A DNA stretch of 64,000 nt. Source: Lacinutrix sp. Bg11-31. Lineage in GTDB: Bacteria; Bacteroidota; Bacteroidia; Flavobacteriales; Flavobacteriaceae. Positions 8,539-18,900 of this stretch are shown here, piece after piece. Where the stretch lies: assembly GCF_002831665.1 (NCBI RefSeq), contig NZ_CP025118.1, positions 3,472,001-3,536,000 on the forward strand, read 5' to 3'. Each line of letters opens with the position of its first letter. Position 1 is the stretch's first letter. The notes under the pieces are model-generated. The model searched no databases. It had not been told where the DNA came from and saw only the letters and a program-made list of their open reading frames with translations. Both the position numbers and the translations under genes were made by a program.

Positions 8539-9264
8539 ATGAAACATACATATACAGTTACAGGCATGACCTGTAATGGTTGCAAAGCTTCAGTTGAAAA
8601 ACACTTGAATGCTTTGCCAAACATAATAAACACTTCAGTAAATCTTGAAAAAGGAGAAGCTACTATTGAAATGTCTCAACACGTTTCAACAGAAATCCTA
8701 AAGGAGGCTTTACCAGAAAAATTTTCGATTTCAGAAAAACAAATAGAAAACGTTTTTGCATCTTCTCAAGTTGAAGAACAAAAAAACGATCTACAGCAAT
8801 TAAAACCATTATTTATAATCTTTGGTTACATAACAGTTGCTTCAATACTAATGCATTATAAAACATGGGATTGGAGCAATTTTATGCTTGATTTTATGGG
8901 CTTGTTCTATATTGTATTTAGCTTCTTTAAAATACTCGATTTAAAAGGATTTCCAGAATCTTTTAAGATGTACGATCCCTTAGCGAAAGCGATTCCGTTT
9001 TACGGTAAAATTTATCCGTTTTTAGAATTAGCACTAGGGATCATGTTCTTAATGCGAATTGAAACTCCTATCGCTTTAATAGTAACCATACTTATTTTAG
9101 GAATTACTACTATTGGAGTAACCAAAACGCTTTTAGATAAAAAGGCAATACAATGTGCTTGTTTAGGGACAGCCTTAAAACTGCCTATGACCAAGGCTAC
9201 ATTTATTGAAAACACAATCATGATTATTATGGCAATCATTATGTTAATTAAAACCTACATATAA
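8539..9264 (+). CDS. HMA-domain and MauE-like membrane protein
   Basis: This 241-residue protein fuses an N-terminal heavy-metal-associated domain (residues 3-66, metal-binding GMTCNGC with C12 and C15) to a four-helix membrane region (about 90-241) resembling MauE/DoxX. A CxC pair (C206, C208, in QCACLGTALKLPMT) lies in a loop before the last helix, a typical feature of this group. The arrangement suggests transfer of a metal ion or of reducing equivalents across the inner membrane. Its stop overlaps the ATG of the TonB receptor gene by one base (TAATG), so the two are probably translationally coupled. Copper is the likeliest metal, but this is inference. Confidence 0.82.
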   Translation: MKHTYTVTGMTCNGCKASVEKHLNALPNIINTSVNLEKGEATIEMSQHVSTEILKEALPEKFSISEKQIENVFASSQVEEQKNDLQQLKPLFIIFGYITVASILMHYKTWDWSNFMLDFMGLFYIVFSFFKILDLKGFPESFKMYDPLAKAIPFYGKIYPFLELALGIMFLMRIETPIALIVTILILGITTIGVTKTLLDKKAIQCACLGTALKLPMTKATFIENTIMIIMAIIMLIKTYI

Positions 9265-11498
9265 TGAAAAACATAATATACATATTACTGCTATTACCAT
9301 TATTTGCAATAGCTCAAGAGGAATTAAAAGGTGCTATTTTAGAAGATAACACTAGTCATTCGCCATTACCTGGAGCCAATGTGTTTTGGCTTGGAACAAA
9401 GGTTGGAAATGTAACCAATTTTGATGGTGAGTTCTCAATACCTTATAAAAAAGAGTATACTAAATTAGTGGTGAGTTTTGTTGGTTATAAAACAGATACG
9501 CTCACTATTGTTAATGCTAAAGCAATTAAACATAGCTTAAAACCTACGAGAGAACTAGACGAAATAAATATTACATCTAGAAATAAAGCAACATCAAACT
9601 CTTATTTGTCGGCTCAAAATATTATTACTGTAAGTAGCGACGAGTTGTTAAAGGCTGCTTGTTGTAATTTGTCGGAAAGTTTTGAAACTAATCCATCCAT
9701 TGATGTCAACTTTGCGGATGCTGTAACAGGAACAAAGCAAATTAAAATGTTGGGTTTAACGAGTCCGTATATATTAATTGCCACAGAAAACATACCATCT
9801 ATTCGTGGTGCATCTCAAGCTTTTGGTCTTAGTTTTATTCCAGGAACTTGGGTGGAAAGTATTCAAATAACAAAAGGAGCAGGAAGCGTAGTTAATGGCT
9901 ATGAGAGTATTGCAGGACAAATAAATGCAGAGTTGGTAAAGCCAACAACAGATAATAAATTATTTATAAATGCTTATGGAGCTGTAAATGGAAGGTTAGA
10001 GTTAAATACACATTTTAATACTAAAGTAAGTGATAAATGGAATACAGGTTTGTATTTACATGGAAATTCAAGGACTCAGAAATTTGATAAAAACAATGAT
10101 TCTTTTTTAGATGCTCCTTTGGCAAATCAAGTTAATGTAATGAACCGTTGGCAATACACTAATCCTGAAAAAGGATTTGTAAGTTTTATTAATTTGAAGT
10201 ATTTAAACGACCAAAAACAGTCTGGGCAAATAGATTTTAATCCTGATACAGATAAGCTTACAACGAATAATTGGGGAAGTGAAATAGCTACAGAGCGTTA
10301 TGAGATTTCTGCTAAATTAGGATATGTAAATGCAGAATTGCCTTGGCAAAGTGTTGGCTTGCAAGCTGCTTATAGTGGGCATCAACAAGATTCTTATTTT
10401 GGTTTAAATATTTACGATATCGAGCATAATAGTTTATACGCAAATTTAATTTATAACACTATAATAAGCGATTCTAGACACAAAGTTAAAACAGGAGTAA
10501 GCTATACTTACGATCATTATAATGAGCTTGTAAATATTTCAGATTTTAAAAGGACAGAAAATTCTATAGGTGCTTTTGTAGAGTATAATTATTTTAATTT
10601 AGACAAACTTAATGTTACTGCAGGATTAAGAGTAGATAACCATAATTTATTAGGTACGTTTATTACACCTCGTTTACATATGCGTTATACAACTTGGGAA
10701 AAAGGAGTATTTAGAGCTTCTGTAGGAAGAGGAAAACGTAGTGCTAATATTTTTGCTGAAAATCAAAAAATATTTTCAACGGCTCGTGCTATTAATGTTT
10801 TGAATACTACAGGAAAAATTTACGGACTTGATCCAGAAATAGCTTGGAATTATGGTGTGTCTTTTTTGCAAGGATTTAGACTATTAGGAAGAAAGGCTGA
10901 AGTAACTGCGGATTTTTATAGAACCGATTTTAAAAACCAAGTGGTTGTAGATTACGAAAATGCACAAGAAGTAAATTTCTATAATTTAAAAGGAGATAGT
11001 TATGCGAATAGTTTACAAGTGGAATTTAGTTATTCTCCATTTAATCAATTCGATATGCGTTTTGCTTATAAAAACTACGATGTGAAAACACAATACGATT
11101 CGGGTAAGTTAGAAAAGGCTTTAACCCCTAAACATCGTTTTTTTGCTAATGCATCTTACGAAACATATATGGAAGAAGGTAAAACAGGCCAATGGAAGTT
11201 TGATGCTACCTATAATTGGTTAGGAGAACAGCGTTTTTCATCTACACAAAATAATCCTGTACAATACCAGTTGCCAAAATATTCACCAACCGTTGGAACT
11301 TTTAATGCGCAAATAACAAAAGTGTTTTCTCCAAAATTTGAAGTATATTTAGGAGGTGAAAATATATTTAATACCAAACAAAACAACCCAATAGTATCTG
11401 CAGATAATCCTTTTGGTTCAAGTTTTGATACTACATTTGTATATGGCCCAATTTTTGGGGCTAATTATTTTGCAGGATTGCGATATAAAATAAAATAA
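9264..11498 (+). CDS. TonB-dependent outer membrane receptor, probably metal-related
   Basis: This 744-residue receptor has a signal peptide (1-17), a carboxypeptidase-like regulatory domain (about 20-95), a plug domain (about 115-225) and a beta-barrel ending in FAGLRYKIK. The plug opens with KAACCNLSESFETNPSIDV; this double cysteine is characteristic of receptors found with HMA-domain proteins. Such receptors import a ligand using the proton gradient through TonB-ExbBD. Its position between two HMA-domain genes suggests copper or a copper chelate as ligand. It begins in the stop codon of the previous gene and is followed after 22 bp by a periplasmic HMA protein. Confidence 0.88.
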   Translation: MKNIIYILLLLPLFAIAQEELKGAILEDNTSHSPLPGANVFWLGTKVGNVTNFDGEFSIPYKKEYTKLVVSFVGYKTDTLTIVNAKAIKHSLKPTRELDEINITSRNKATSNSYLSAQNIITVSSDELLKAACCNLSESFETNPSIDVNFADAVTGTKQIKMLGLTSPYILIATENIPSIRGASQAFGLSFIPGTWVESIQITKGAGSVVNGYESIAGQINAELVKPTTDNKLFINAYGAVNGRLELNTHFNTKVSDKWNTGLYLHGNSRTQKFDKNNDSFLDAPLANQVNVMNRWQYTNPEKGFVSFINLKYLNDQKQSGQIDFNPDTDKLTTNNWGSEIATERYEISAKLGYVNAELPWQSVGLQAAYSGHQQDSYFGLNIYDIEHNSLYANLIYNTIISDSRHKVKTGVSYTYDHYNELVNISDFKRTENSIGAFVEYNYFNLDKLNVTAGLRVDNHNLLGTFITPRLHMRYTTWEKGVFRASVGRGKRSANIFAENQKIFSTARAINVLNTTGKIYGLDPEIAWNYGVSFLQGFRLLGRKAEVTADFYRTDFKNQVVVDYENAQEVNFYNLKGDSYANSLQVEFSYSPFNQFDMRFAYKNYDVKTQYDSGKLEKALTPKHRFFANASYETYMEEGKTGQWKFDATYNWLGEQRFSSTQNNPVQYQLPKYSPTVGTFNAQITKVFSPKFEVYLGGENIFNTKQNNPIVSADNPFGSSFDTTFVYGPIFGANYFAGLRYKIK

Positions 11499-11520
11499 AA
11501 CATTTTTAAATTATTATAAT

Positions 11521-11892
11521 ATGAAATCAATGAAACTAATAAAAAGTACTGTAATCGTTATAACGTTATTAATAGCATCTGTTACTTTTGCTCAAAATAA
11601 AAACGCAAGAACTTCTCTAGAAGTTGATGGTGTATGTTTAATGTGTAAAAAGAGAATTGAGAAAGCGAGTTTAAATACTAAAGGTGTAAAGTCTGCTATT
11701 TGGAATGTAGAAACACATGAGCTTAAATTAATTTTTGATGAGCGTAAGACAAACTTAGAAACTATTTCTGAAAGTATTGCAGGAGTAGGACATGACACAA
11801 AAATGTTAAAAGCAACAGAAGAAGCGTATAATACAGTACATCCATGTTGTAAATATCGAGATGAAGAGGTGATTGATGAGCATAAAGATTAA
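11521..11892 (+). CDS. Exported heavy-metal-associated (HMA) domain protein
   Basis: This 123-residue protein has a signal peptide (about residues 1-25) and an HMA domain with VDGVCLMCKKRIEKA (C39 and C42 form the CxxC site). A C-terminal tail carries HPCCKYRDEE (H107, C109, C110), a second possible metal site. It is likely a periplasmic metal chaperone that receives the ion from the TonB receptor encoded before it. A strong terminator follows 25 bp later, so this is the last gene of the operon starting at 8064. A second ATG three codons in is also possible as start. Confidence 0.83.
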   Translation: MKSMKLIKSTVIVITLLIASVTFAQNKNARTSLEVDGVCLMCKKRIEKASLNTKGVKSAIWNVETHELKLIFDERKTNLETISESIAGVGHDTKMLKATEEAYNTVHPCCKYRDEEVIDEHKD

Positions 11893-11917
11893 GTTAACAG
11901 ATTAAAAAATATTATCA

Positions 11918-11951
11918 AGAAAGCCCGAACTATACTTTGGGCTTTCTTTTA
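11918..11951 (+). terminator. Rho-independent terminator of the metal operon
   Basis: A perfect 9-bp stem AGAAAGCCC (11918-11926) pairs with GGGCTTTCT (11939-11947), followed by a T-rich tract. It ends the operon 8064-11892. Confidence 0.85.
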
Positions 11952-12160
11952 TTTTGGATGTCTGGTCTTGAAATAAGTTGGTGTAAAATTAACGTCTAAT
12001 GAAAAAGAAAGTAAAACGATTTAATACTGACGACTTGAGTTCTAAAATTTGCTAATTAATTATACGTTGCTTTTTAGCAGTTGTAATCTGCATTTTAGAA
12101 GTTTTATAAGTAAGAATCCAAGTGAAATTGTAATTTTGATTATAATTTTTCCACATTTTG

Positions 12161-15088
12161 ATGAGATTTTTAATTTTAAAATTGTTTTTGTTAGCTTCAT
12201 TTTTAATGCAAGCACAAGAACCCGTGTCTGTTAATCTCACAGAAAAAGATGGCTTGCCAGATAAGGAATTCTATAATATTATTGAAGACAGTAAAGGTTT
12301 TATTTGGTTGTGTGCAGATAAAGGTTTGTTTAGATACGATGGTAAAAATTTTAAAAACTACAGTAATAAAGAAAAAAGAGGGCTTTCGGTATTTAATGTT
12401 TTAGAAGACGAACAAGGTAAGATTTGGTGCAATAATATTTTTGGTCAGTTTTTTTATGTTGAAGAAGATAAATTACATACGTTTATAGATTTAAGCACCC
12501 AGTTAAAAGGAGAACTTGCTTTTTTTTTAGTAAATAAAGACTATCTAATAGTGTTTTCTCAAAACACAATTTATTATATAAATAGAATCACCAAATTAAT
12601 TGAAAAAACACACTATTCAAATGTAAACTACAGCTCACCTATCGAAATAGGAAATGAAACTTATATAGCCACACTAGATTCTATTGCTTTAATTAATGAA
12701 AAAAATAAGCTTAAAAAATTATTCCCTATTGGTTTTTCGGCAAGAGATAAAAACAATGCAAGTATAATTGGAGGTAGAACACATCTATTTAAATTAGATT
12801 CACTTTTGTTTTTAAGGCAAGTTCGAAATAGAAAAAACACATTTTTTAAAATTGATGTATCCAAAAAAAGAGTAAAAAAATTAGAAGCTTTAAAAGCAAT
12901 TGAAAAAGATATAATTTATCATGTTTTTGAAAATAACAATAAAATTTGGCTTTCTACAAACAATGGTGTTTGGATTTATAGTTGGGTTAACAACCAGTAT
13001 AAAGAAGAGCGACAATTTTTAAAAGGAAAAAATGTTACTAAAACTATTAAAGACAAAGATGGTAACTATTGGTTTATTACTTTAAATAGCGGAATTTATA
13101 TTGTGCCAAATATTTATATTGAAAAATATGCCATTTCAGAGGCTTATAAAAATATAAGTAGCTTAGATAAAATAAACGAACACACACTTTTTTTTGGTTC
13201 TAACAACGGTAATATAGGTTTATACAATGTAATAACCAATACAGAAACCACAATTGCAATACCAAATAAATCTAGAGTTTCTGCCATAAGGTACAACCCT
13301 AATAAAGAGGTTAGTTATATTGGAAAAGACTTAAACGGTTACATATTAGACCATAAGTCACTTCAGCTAAAAAAAATAGCCAGCTCGTCCTCTGTTAAAA
13401 ATTTTTTAATTTTAGATAATAATGATGTACATGTTATAGATTATAAAAGCATCTATTTATTAAAAAATGGAGATAATAAAGAGGTGAAAAGGTTATCCAT
13501 TAATAAGCGACCTTACACCTCTTTTTATAGTAAAAAAACAAAAGCGACATATATCGCTTATGTAGACGGTTTGGTTAAATATAATATTTGGGACAAGCCA
13601 GAAGCTATAGTGTGTAAAAATAAACCTATTTATGGGTTGTCTATTTCTGAAACTAAAGACGGTGTTTTGTGGGTAGGAACTTTTAAAGATGGTGTTTACG
13701 GAATAAAAGAAGATAAAGTAGCGTATCATTTTACAACTAAAAATGGTTTGGTTTCTAATAGAATTGAAAAAATAAAAGCAGACAATAATAATTTATGGAT
13801 AGCAACAGATTCTGGTATTCAGGAGTTAAATACAAATACAAAAACTTTTAAAACACTAACAAAAAGTGATGGTATTGTTTCTTACGATGTTTCTGGAATA
13901 GAAATTTTGAAAGACAAGGTTGTTTTTTCATCTAGCGAGGGACTTTTTTCTGTAGACAAACAAAAAGCATTTAAAAAACAAAAAGCAGTAGAAGTATATT
14001 TTACAAACGTAGAAATTAATGAAAAAGAAGTAAAATTAGCTTCTAGTTATAAATTAAGTTACAACCAAAATGCTATTAAATTTAGTTTTAATGTAAATGG
14101 ATTGCTGTTTAATAAAAAAGGTAAATATAAATACAGGTTACTAGGTTTTAATAAAGATTGGGTCACCACAACCATTGGAGAAATTAGTGTGAAATACAAT
14201 AGTTTGCCAGCTGGAAATTACACATTTCAAGTGCAACCTGTTTTAGACGAAACGAAAATTAATAGCAAAACAATAGCGCTTAGCTTTTCAATTAAAAAAC
14301 CCTTTTGGAAAACGTGGTGGTTTATTTTAGGTTTCTCTATTTTAGTTTTAGTTTCTATTATTTTATACTACCGAAGAAAAATAAAAAAGGAAGAAAAGCA
14401 ACGTTTAGTAGAAGTGAAACAATTATCGTTAGATAAGCAACTTATTGCCTTGAAACTAGAGAATTTACGCTCGCAAATGAATCCGCATTTTATATTTAAT
14501 GCGCTTAATTCTATTCAAGAATATATTGTTTTAAATCAGAAAAAATTAGCAAGCGAATATTTAGGGAAATTTGCAGATTTAATTAGAACTTACCTTAACC
14601 ACAGTACAAAAGGACATATTACTTTACAAGAAGAAATAAATTGCCTTGAAATGTATTTAGAGCTCGAAAAACTTCGTTTTGAAGATAAGTTACATTATAC
14701 CATTTCAATTTCTGGAAATTTAAAAGCAGAAGATATTAGTATGCCAACAATGTTAATTCAGCCTTATGTTGAGAATGCATTAAAACACGGTTTATTACAT
14801 AGAAAAGATAATAGAAAACTAAAGATAAGTTTCTTTATTTGTGAAATATCAAAAACAATCAAATGTGTTATAGTCGATAATGGTGTTGGTAGAGATAAAG
14901 CCGAAGAGTATAAGGCGAGAAGCCATAAAAAACACCAGTCTTTTGCTACCAAAGCAACCGAAAATAGATTAGATTTATTAAACTATGGTAAAGAAAAGCA
15001 AGTAGGTATAACAATTACAGATTTGTTTGAAGCTGAAGAACCAACAGGAACTCAAGTAGATATTATAATACCATATACAACACATTAA
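12161..15088 (+). CDS. Hybrid-less sensor histidine kinase with propeller sensor (LytS/YpdA type)
   Basis: This 975-residue kinase has a signal peptide (to about residue 19) and a large periplasmic region of two-component-regulator propeller repeats (for example GFIWLCADKGLFRYDGKNF, GVLWVGTFKDGVYGI, NNLWIATDSGIQELN). A Y_Y_Y domain (about 610-705), one membrane helix (about 712-735), a His_kinase domain with the phospho-acceptor in QMNPHFIFNALNSIQEYI (H776) and an ATPase domain with YVENALKHGL follow. It senses an unknown periplasmic signal and phosphorylates the LytTR regulator encoded 3 bp downstream. ATG 12161 is chosen over an adjacent TTG. Unlike SusR-type hybrids it has no receiver or AraC domain. 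Confidence 0.93.
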   Translation: MRFLILKLFLLASFLMQAQEPVSVNLTEKDGLPDKEFYNIIEDSKGFIWLCADKGLFRYDGKNFKNYSNKEKRGLSVFNVLEDEQGKIWCNNIFGQFFYVEEDKLHTFIDLSTQLKGELAFFLVNKDYLIVFSQNTIYYINRITKLIEKTHYSNVNYSSPIEIGNETYIATLDSIALINEKNKLKKLFPIGFSARDKNNASIIGGRTHLFKLDSLLFLRQVRNRKNTFFKIDVSKKRVKKLEALKAIEKDIIYHVFENNNKIWLSTNNGVWIYSWVNNQYKEERQFLKGKNVTKTIKDKDGNYWFITLNSGIYIVPNIYIEKYAISEAYKNISSLDKINEHTLFFGSNNGNIGLYNVITNTETTIAIPNKSRVSAIRYNPNKEVSYIGKDLNGYILDHKSLQLKKIASSSSVKNFLILDNNDVHVIDYKSIYLLKNGDNKEVKRLSINKRPYTSFYSKKTKATYIAYVDGLVKYNIWDKPEAIVCKNKPIYGLSISETKDGVLWVGTFKDGVYGIKEDKVAYHFTTKNGLVSNRIEKIKADNNNLWIATDSGIQELNTNTKTFKTLTKSDGIVSYDVSGIEILKDKVVFSSSEGLFSVDKQKAFKKQKAVEVYFTNVEINEKEVKLASSYKLSYNQNAIKFSFNVNGLLFNKKGKYKYRLLGFNKDWVTTTIGEISVKYNSLPAGNYTFQVQPVLDETKINSKTIALSFSIKKPFWKTWWFILGFSILVLVSIILYYRRKIKKEEKQRLVEVKQLSLDKQLIALKLENLRSQMNPHFIFNALNSIQEYIVLNQKKLASEYLGKFADLIRTYLNHSTKGHITLQEEINCLEMYLELEKLRFEDKLHYTISISGNLKAEDISMPTMLIQPYVENALKHGLLHRKDNRKLKISFFICEISKTIKCVIVDNGVGRDKAEEYKARSHKKHQSFATKATENRLDLLNYGKEKQVGITITDLFEAEEPTGTQVDIIIPYTTH

Positions 15089-15091
15089 ATT

Positions 15092-15844
15092 ATGAAAGTA
15101 GTAATTATAGACGACGAACCAAAAGCAAGAAAATTACTAGAGGTATTAGTTAAAGAAAACTGCCCAAAAATAACAACCATTTTTACCGCTGAAGATTTAT
15201 TAAGTGGTGTTGAATTAATTAAAAACGAGCAGCCACAAATAGTTTTTTTAGATATTGAAATGCCAGAGCATTCTGGTTTAGAAATTTTCGATTTTATAGA
15301 AGCAAGCCAAAGAAATTTTGAGATTGTATTTACTACAGCGTACAGCGAATATGCTCTACAAGCGTTTCAGCTTTCTGCAATAGATTATTTGTTGAAACCT
15401 ATTCGTGCCGAAAAAATTATAGAATCTGTAGATAAAGCGATAGCTAATATTGGTAAATCACAAATTAATGTAAAATTAGAAGAGTTACGTAAAAGTTTAA
15501 CAGCAGTAAACTTTAATAAAATAGGTTTACCAGTAGCAAATGGTATTAAGTTTGTAAATTTTGAAGACATAGTTTTACTAAAAGCAGATGGTATGTACAC
15601 AACGGTTGTGCTTCAAAATAAATCTGAAATTGTTATTAGTAAGCCACTAAAACATTTTGTAGAATTATTGGAGAAAATCTCTACCTTTTACAAGCCGCAT
15701 CGCTCTTATTTAATAAATCTAAAATACATTCAAGAGTACTCTAAAAAAGATGGAGGCTATATTGTTATGGATAATAATGAGAGTGTTTCCATATCAAAAG
15801 ACAAGAAGGAAGAGTTCTTAACTATTGTACAAAGTATTGGGTAA
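15092..15844 (+). CDS. LytTR-family response regulator
   Basis: This 250-residue regulator has a receiver domain (residues 1-120; acidic pocket D7-D8, phospho-acceptor D54 in FLDIEMPEHSG, conserved lysine in YLLKPI) and a C-terminal LytTR DNA-binding domain (about 145-248, with FYKPHRSYLINLKYIQEY). LytTR domains usually bind two direct repeats about two helical turns apart. It begins 3 bp after the kinase gene. Repeats with exactly this geometry sit in front of the genes at 15945, 20081 and 22509, starting 5 bp after this gene's stop, so these are its likely targets. Confidence 0.95.
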   Translation: MKVVIIDDEPKARKLLEVLVKENCPKITTIFTAEDLLSGVELIKNEQPQIVFLDIEMPEHSGLEIFDFIEASQRNFEIVFTTAYSEYALQAFQLSAIDYLLKPIRAEKIIESVDKAIANIGKSQINVKLEELRKSLTAVNFNKIGLPVANGIKFVNFEDIVLLKADGMYTTVVLQNKSEIVISKPLKHFVELLEKISTFYKPHRSYLINLKYIQEYSKKDGGYIVMDNNESVSISKDKKEEFLTIVQSIG

Positions 15845-15848
15845 CTTT

Positions 15849-15881
15849 CTTTTAGAAACTCAAAATACACTTTCAGAAATT
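15849..15881 (+). promoter_or_regulatory. Putative LytTR operator, site A (before the 1325-aa secreted protein)
   Basis: Two direct repeats, CTTTTAGAAACT (15849-15860) and CTTTCAGAAATT (15870-15881), are 21 bp apart from start to start and agree at 10 of 12 positions. The right repeat ends 28 bp before a perfect -7 box. The same layout recurs at sites B and C. Confidence 0.7.
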
Positions 15882-15909
15882 GTCATAAATTTTAAGCTAG
15901 CCTAGCTAG

Positions 15910-15917
15910 TAGATTTG
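15910..15917 (+). promoter_or_regulatory. -7 promoter box of the gene at 15945
   Basis: TAGATTTG matches TAnnTTTG fully, 27 bp before the ATG. No consensus -33 TTG lies at the normal spacing, as expected for an activator-dependent promoter. Confidence 0.6.
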
Positions 15918-15944
15918 TTTTCATAAAACTAAAAAACTCATATT

Positions 15945-18900
15945 ATGAAAAACAAGTTACTCTTAATACTACTTTTAATAAGTAGTTTCTCCTTTGCTCA
16001 ACTTCCTACAGATGAGATTAGCAGGTATTTATTTACTTCAGGATCTCTTATTAACGAAATAAATCCTGGCGTAGAAGATCTAGTGAGAGCAGGAACTGCT
16101 GGTGTCTCAAGTGTTGATAGACTTTTAACAGCTGGCGATTCGCAACTATTAAATGGCGATTACCTAACCAGAGGTAATTATAATTCTACAAATTCTTCTT
16201 TAAGTTTTTGGGTAAAAACTACTACAAACGATGCTGTTAAACGAACCGTTTTCGATAAAAGTGTAAGAACTGGCTCAGGATTTGGGACATTTGAAACAGG
16301 TTTTTTCATTCATTTACAAGATGGGAAAATAGGAATAGACGGTTCGTATGTACAAAGTAATGCACCTGGAGGAGCAAACACTCAAAACTCCTTTTCTTAT
16401 ACAAATACTACAAATATAGACGATGGCAACTGGCATCATATTGTAATTACAAACAGAAGAACATATCCAGAAGTTGGTAATTATGCAAATGCACATTATC
16501 TTTTAACATACTATTTCAATATATATATTGATGGAGTGGCAGAATCTTTTCAGAAAAACAATCAAAACTCATTTTCAATAGATAATCCGCTTAATGTAAA
16601 TCAAAATTTAACTGTCGCAAATAAAGCTACTTTACCACAGTTGTTGAGTACAGATGTTTATTTAGATGAAATTGATGATATTTATGTATATGAAAGAGTT
16701 TTAACAACACCAGAAGTAGTTTCTATTCGTGATAATGGTGGGTTTTGTGTTCCGCCAGATGCTTCAGACTTTTCTGTAACCAACATTAACTCTGGTCAAG
16801 CTACAATTATACTTCCTGCAGCAAGTAATAGTACTTATGAAGCTGCAATAGTAGAATCTGGAATGCCATTTAATACAGCCGTTTTTACATCTAATTTATA
16901 TGGTGTAAATGGAATAATACCTGGTTTATTAGCTAATAAAACATATGATCTTTATTTAAGAAAAGATTGTCAAGCTCCAGGAGTTTGGTCTAATTGGTCT
17001 AATGCAATTACATTTAGTACACCAACTTCAATAATCTATGTAGATTCTGGTGCTTCAGGAATAAACGATGGTAGTAGCTGGACTAATGCATACACAACAG
17101 TAAACGCAGCATTTGCAGCAGCAACACAAATGAGTGAAATTTGGGTAAAAGGAGGCGTTTATAATCCAGATGTTTTTGATACCTCTATAAGTTTTACGCT
17201 TACCGTTAATAATGTAGGTGTATATGGTGGTTTTGCTGGAACAGAAACCAGTTTGTCTAATCGTGTTTTAGGAACAAATCCAACTATTCTTTCGGGCGAT
17301 TTGTTTGCAAATGACAATAGTACTTTAAGTTATAATAACACATCAAGATCAGATAACAGTATAAATGTATTAAAAGTAGATGCAGACAATGTAATAATTG
17401 ATGGTTTTACTGTTAGTGGTGGCGAAGGAGTTAATGGAGCAGGAATTATAAAAAATGTAGAAGCAGATGGTTTTGTTTTAAGAAATATGATTATCGAAAA
17501 TAATGTGGCAGTAAATTCTGCAGCAGGATTTCAATGCCAATTAAATAGAACTGGTGATGTAAAAATTGAAAACTCAATTTTTAGAAATAATTTAAGTACA
17601 TATTATGCAGGAGCATATTTTTACTTCGGAAAATCTAGTAGTACATCAGGTACTGTTTATATTAATAATACGCTTTTTGAAGGTAATAAAATTGAAGACG
17701 AACCTAATAGGCCAGGAGCATCAGGTCCAGCTTTAGGTTATTATGGTACTAATGGAGGTGTTCTAAATATGCGTATAAACAATTGTACATTTGTAAACAA
17801 TACCGATTCTGGAACATTGGCAACTGCAGATAGAGGAGTTGTTGTTGGAGGTAGGTATAATGGTGGTCTTCCTCCTGATTTAGATATCTCAAATTCTATT
17901 TTTTGGAACAATACAAGAAATGCAAGTATTCTTGATGAATATGGTACATCTACCTTTTATGGTGCTGGTTATACAAACGTAGACAATACTATTGGGCAAG
18001 GGAACCTAAATACAATAACAGCAGACCCTCTTTTTACTAATAGCGCATTAAGTGATTATACATTACAAGGTAACTCACCAGCAGCTGATGCTGGAGACAA
18101 TACTAAAGTAGAAAATGATATTGTTACAGATTTAGCAGGAAACAGAAGAATTATTGGTACTACAGTAGATATGGGAGCTTACGAGCTTACTCGTAATTGT
18201 AACGAGTTGTTTAATTATAAATTTACGAGCGTTTCAGGCTCACCAGGAACAGCAATATTAACTTGGTTGCATCCTTTTAATCCATCTGGACCTTTCGATT
18301 TAATTTATGTAACATCTGGGCAGCCAATGGGAAATGGAACTACTGTTAGTAGCCTTACAACGCAGTCTCACACCATAACTGGTTTAAATGATGGTTTTTA
18401 TGATGTTTACATTCGTGCATATTGTAATGGAACACCAGCAGCATACGTAATGCAAACTATAGGATTTAACACACCTTGGTTTGTAGATTTAAATGCTACA
18501 GGAACAAGTATAGGGAAAAACTGGGTAAATGCTTTTACAACTATTCAAGAAGCACTTGCAGTTGCACAGTCTGGAGATAAAATATGGGTTGCACAAGGTA
18601 TCTATAAACCTACAGCTGGAAGTCGCTCAAACACCTTCAACTTTAATATAGATAATTTAGAGGTTTATGGAGGTTTTGATGGAACCGAAACAGATATTTC
18701 ACAACGTAATCATCTTATTAATGAAACTATTTTAAGTGGTGATATTAATGATAACGATACGGCTTTAGGTTTCTCTGAAGCTAACAGAGCCGAAAATAAC
18801 TACCACGTAATAACCATAAATGGGAATGATATTTTAGTAAATGGAATAGCAGTTTCTGGAGGTCAGGCAAATGCAACTAGTGGTAATGATGGGGCTGGAG

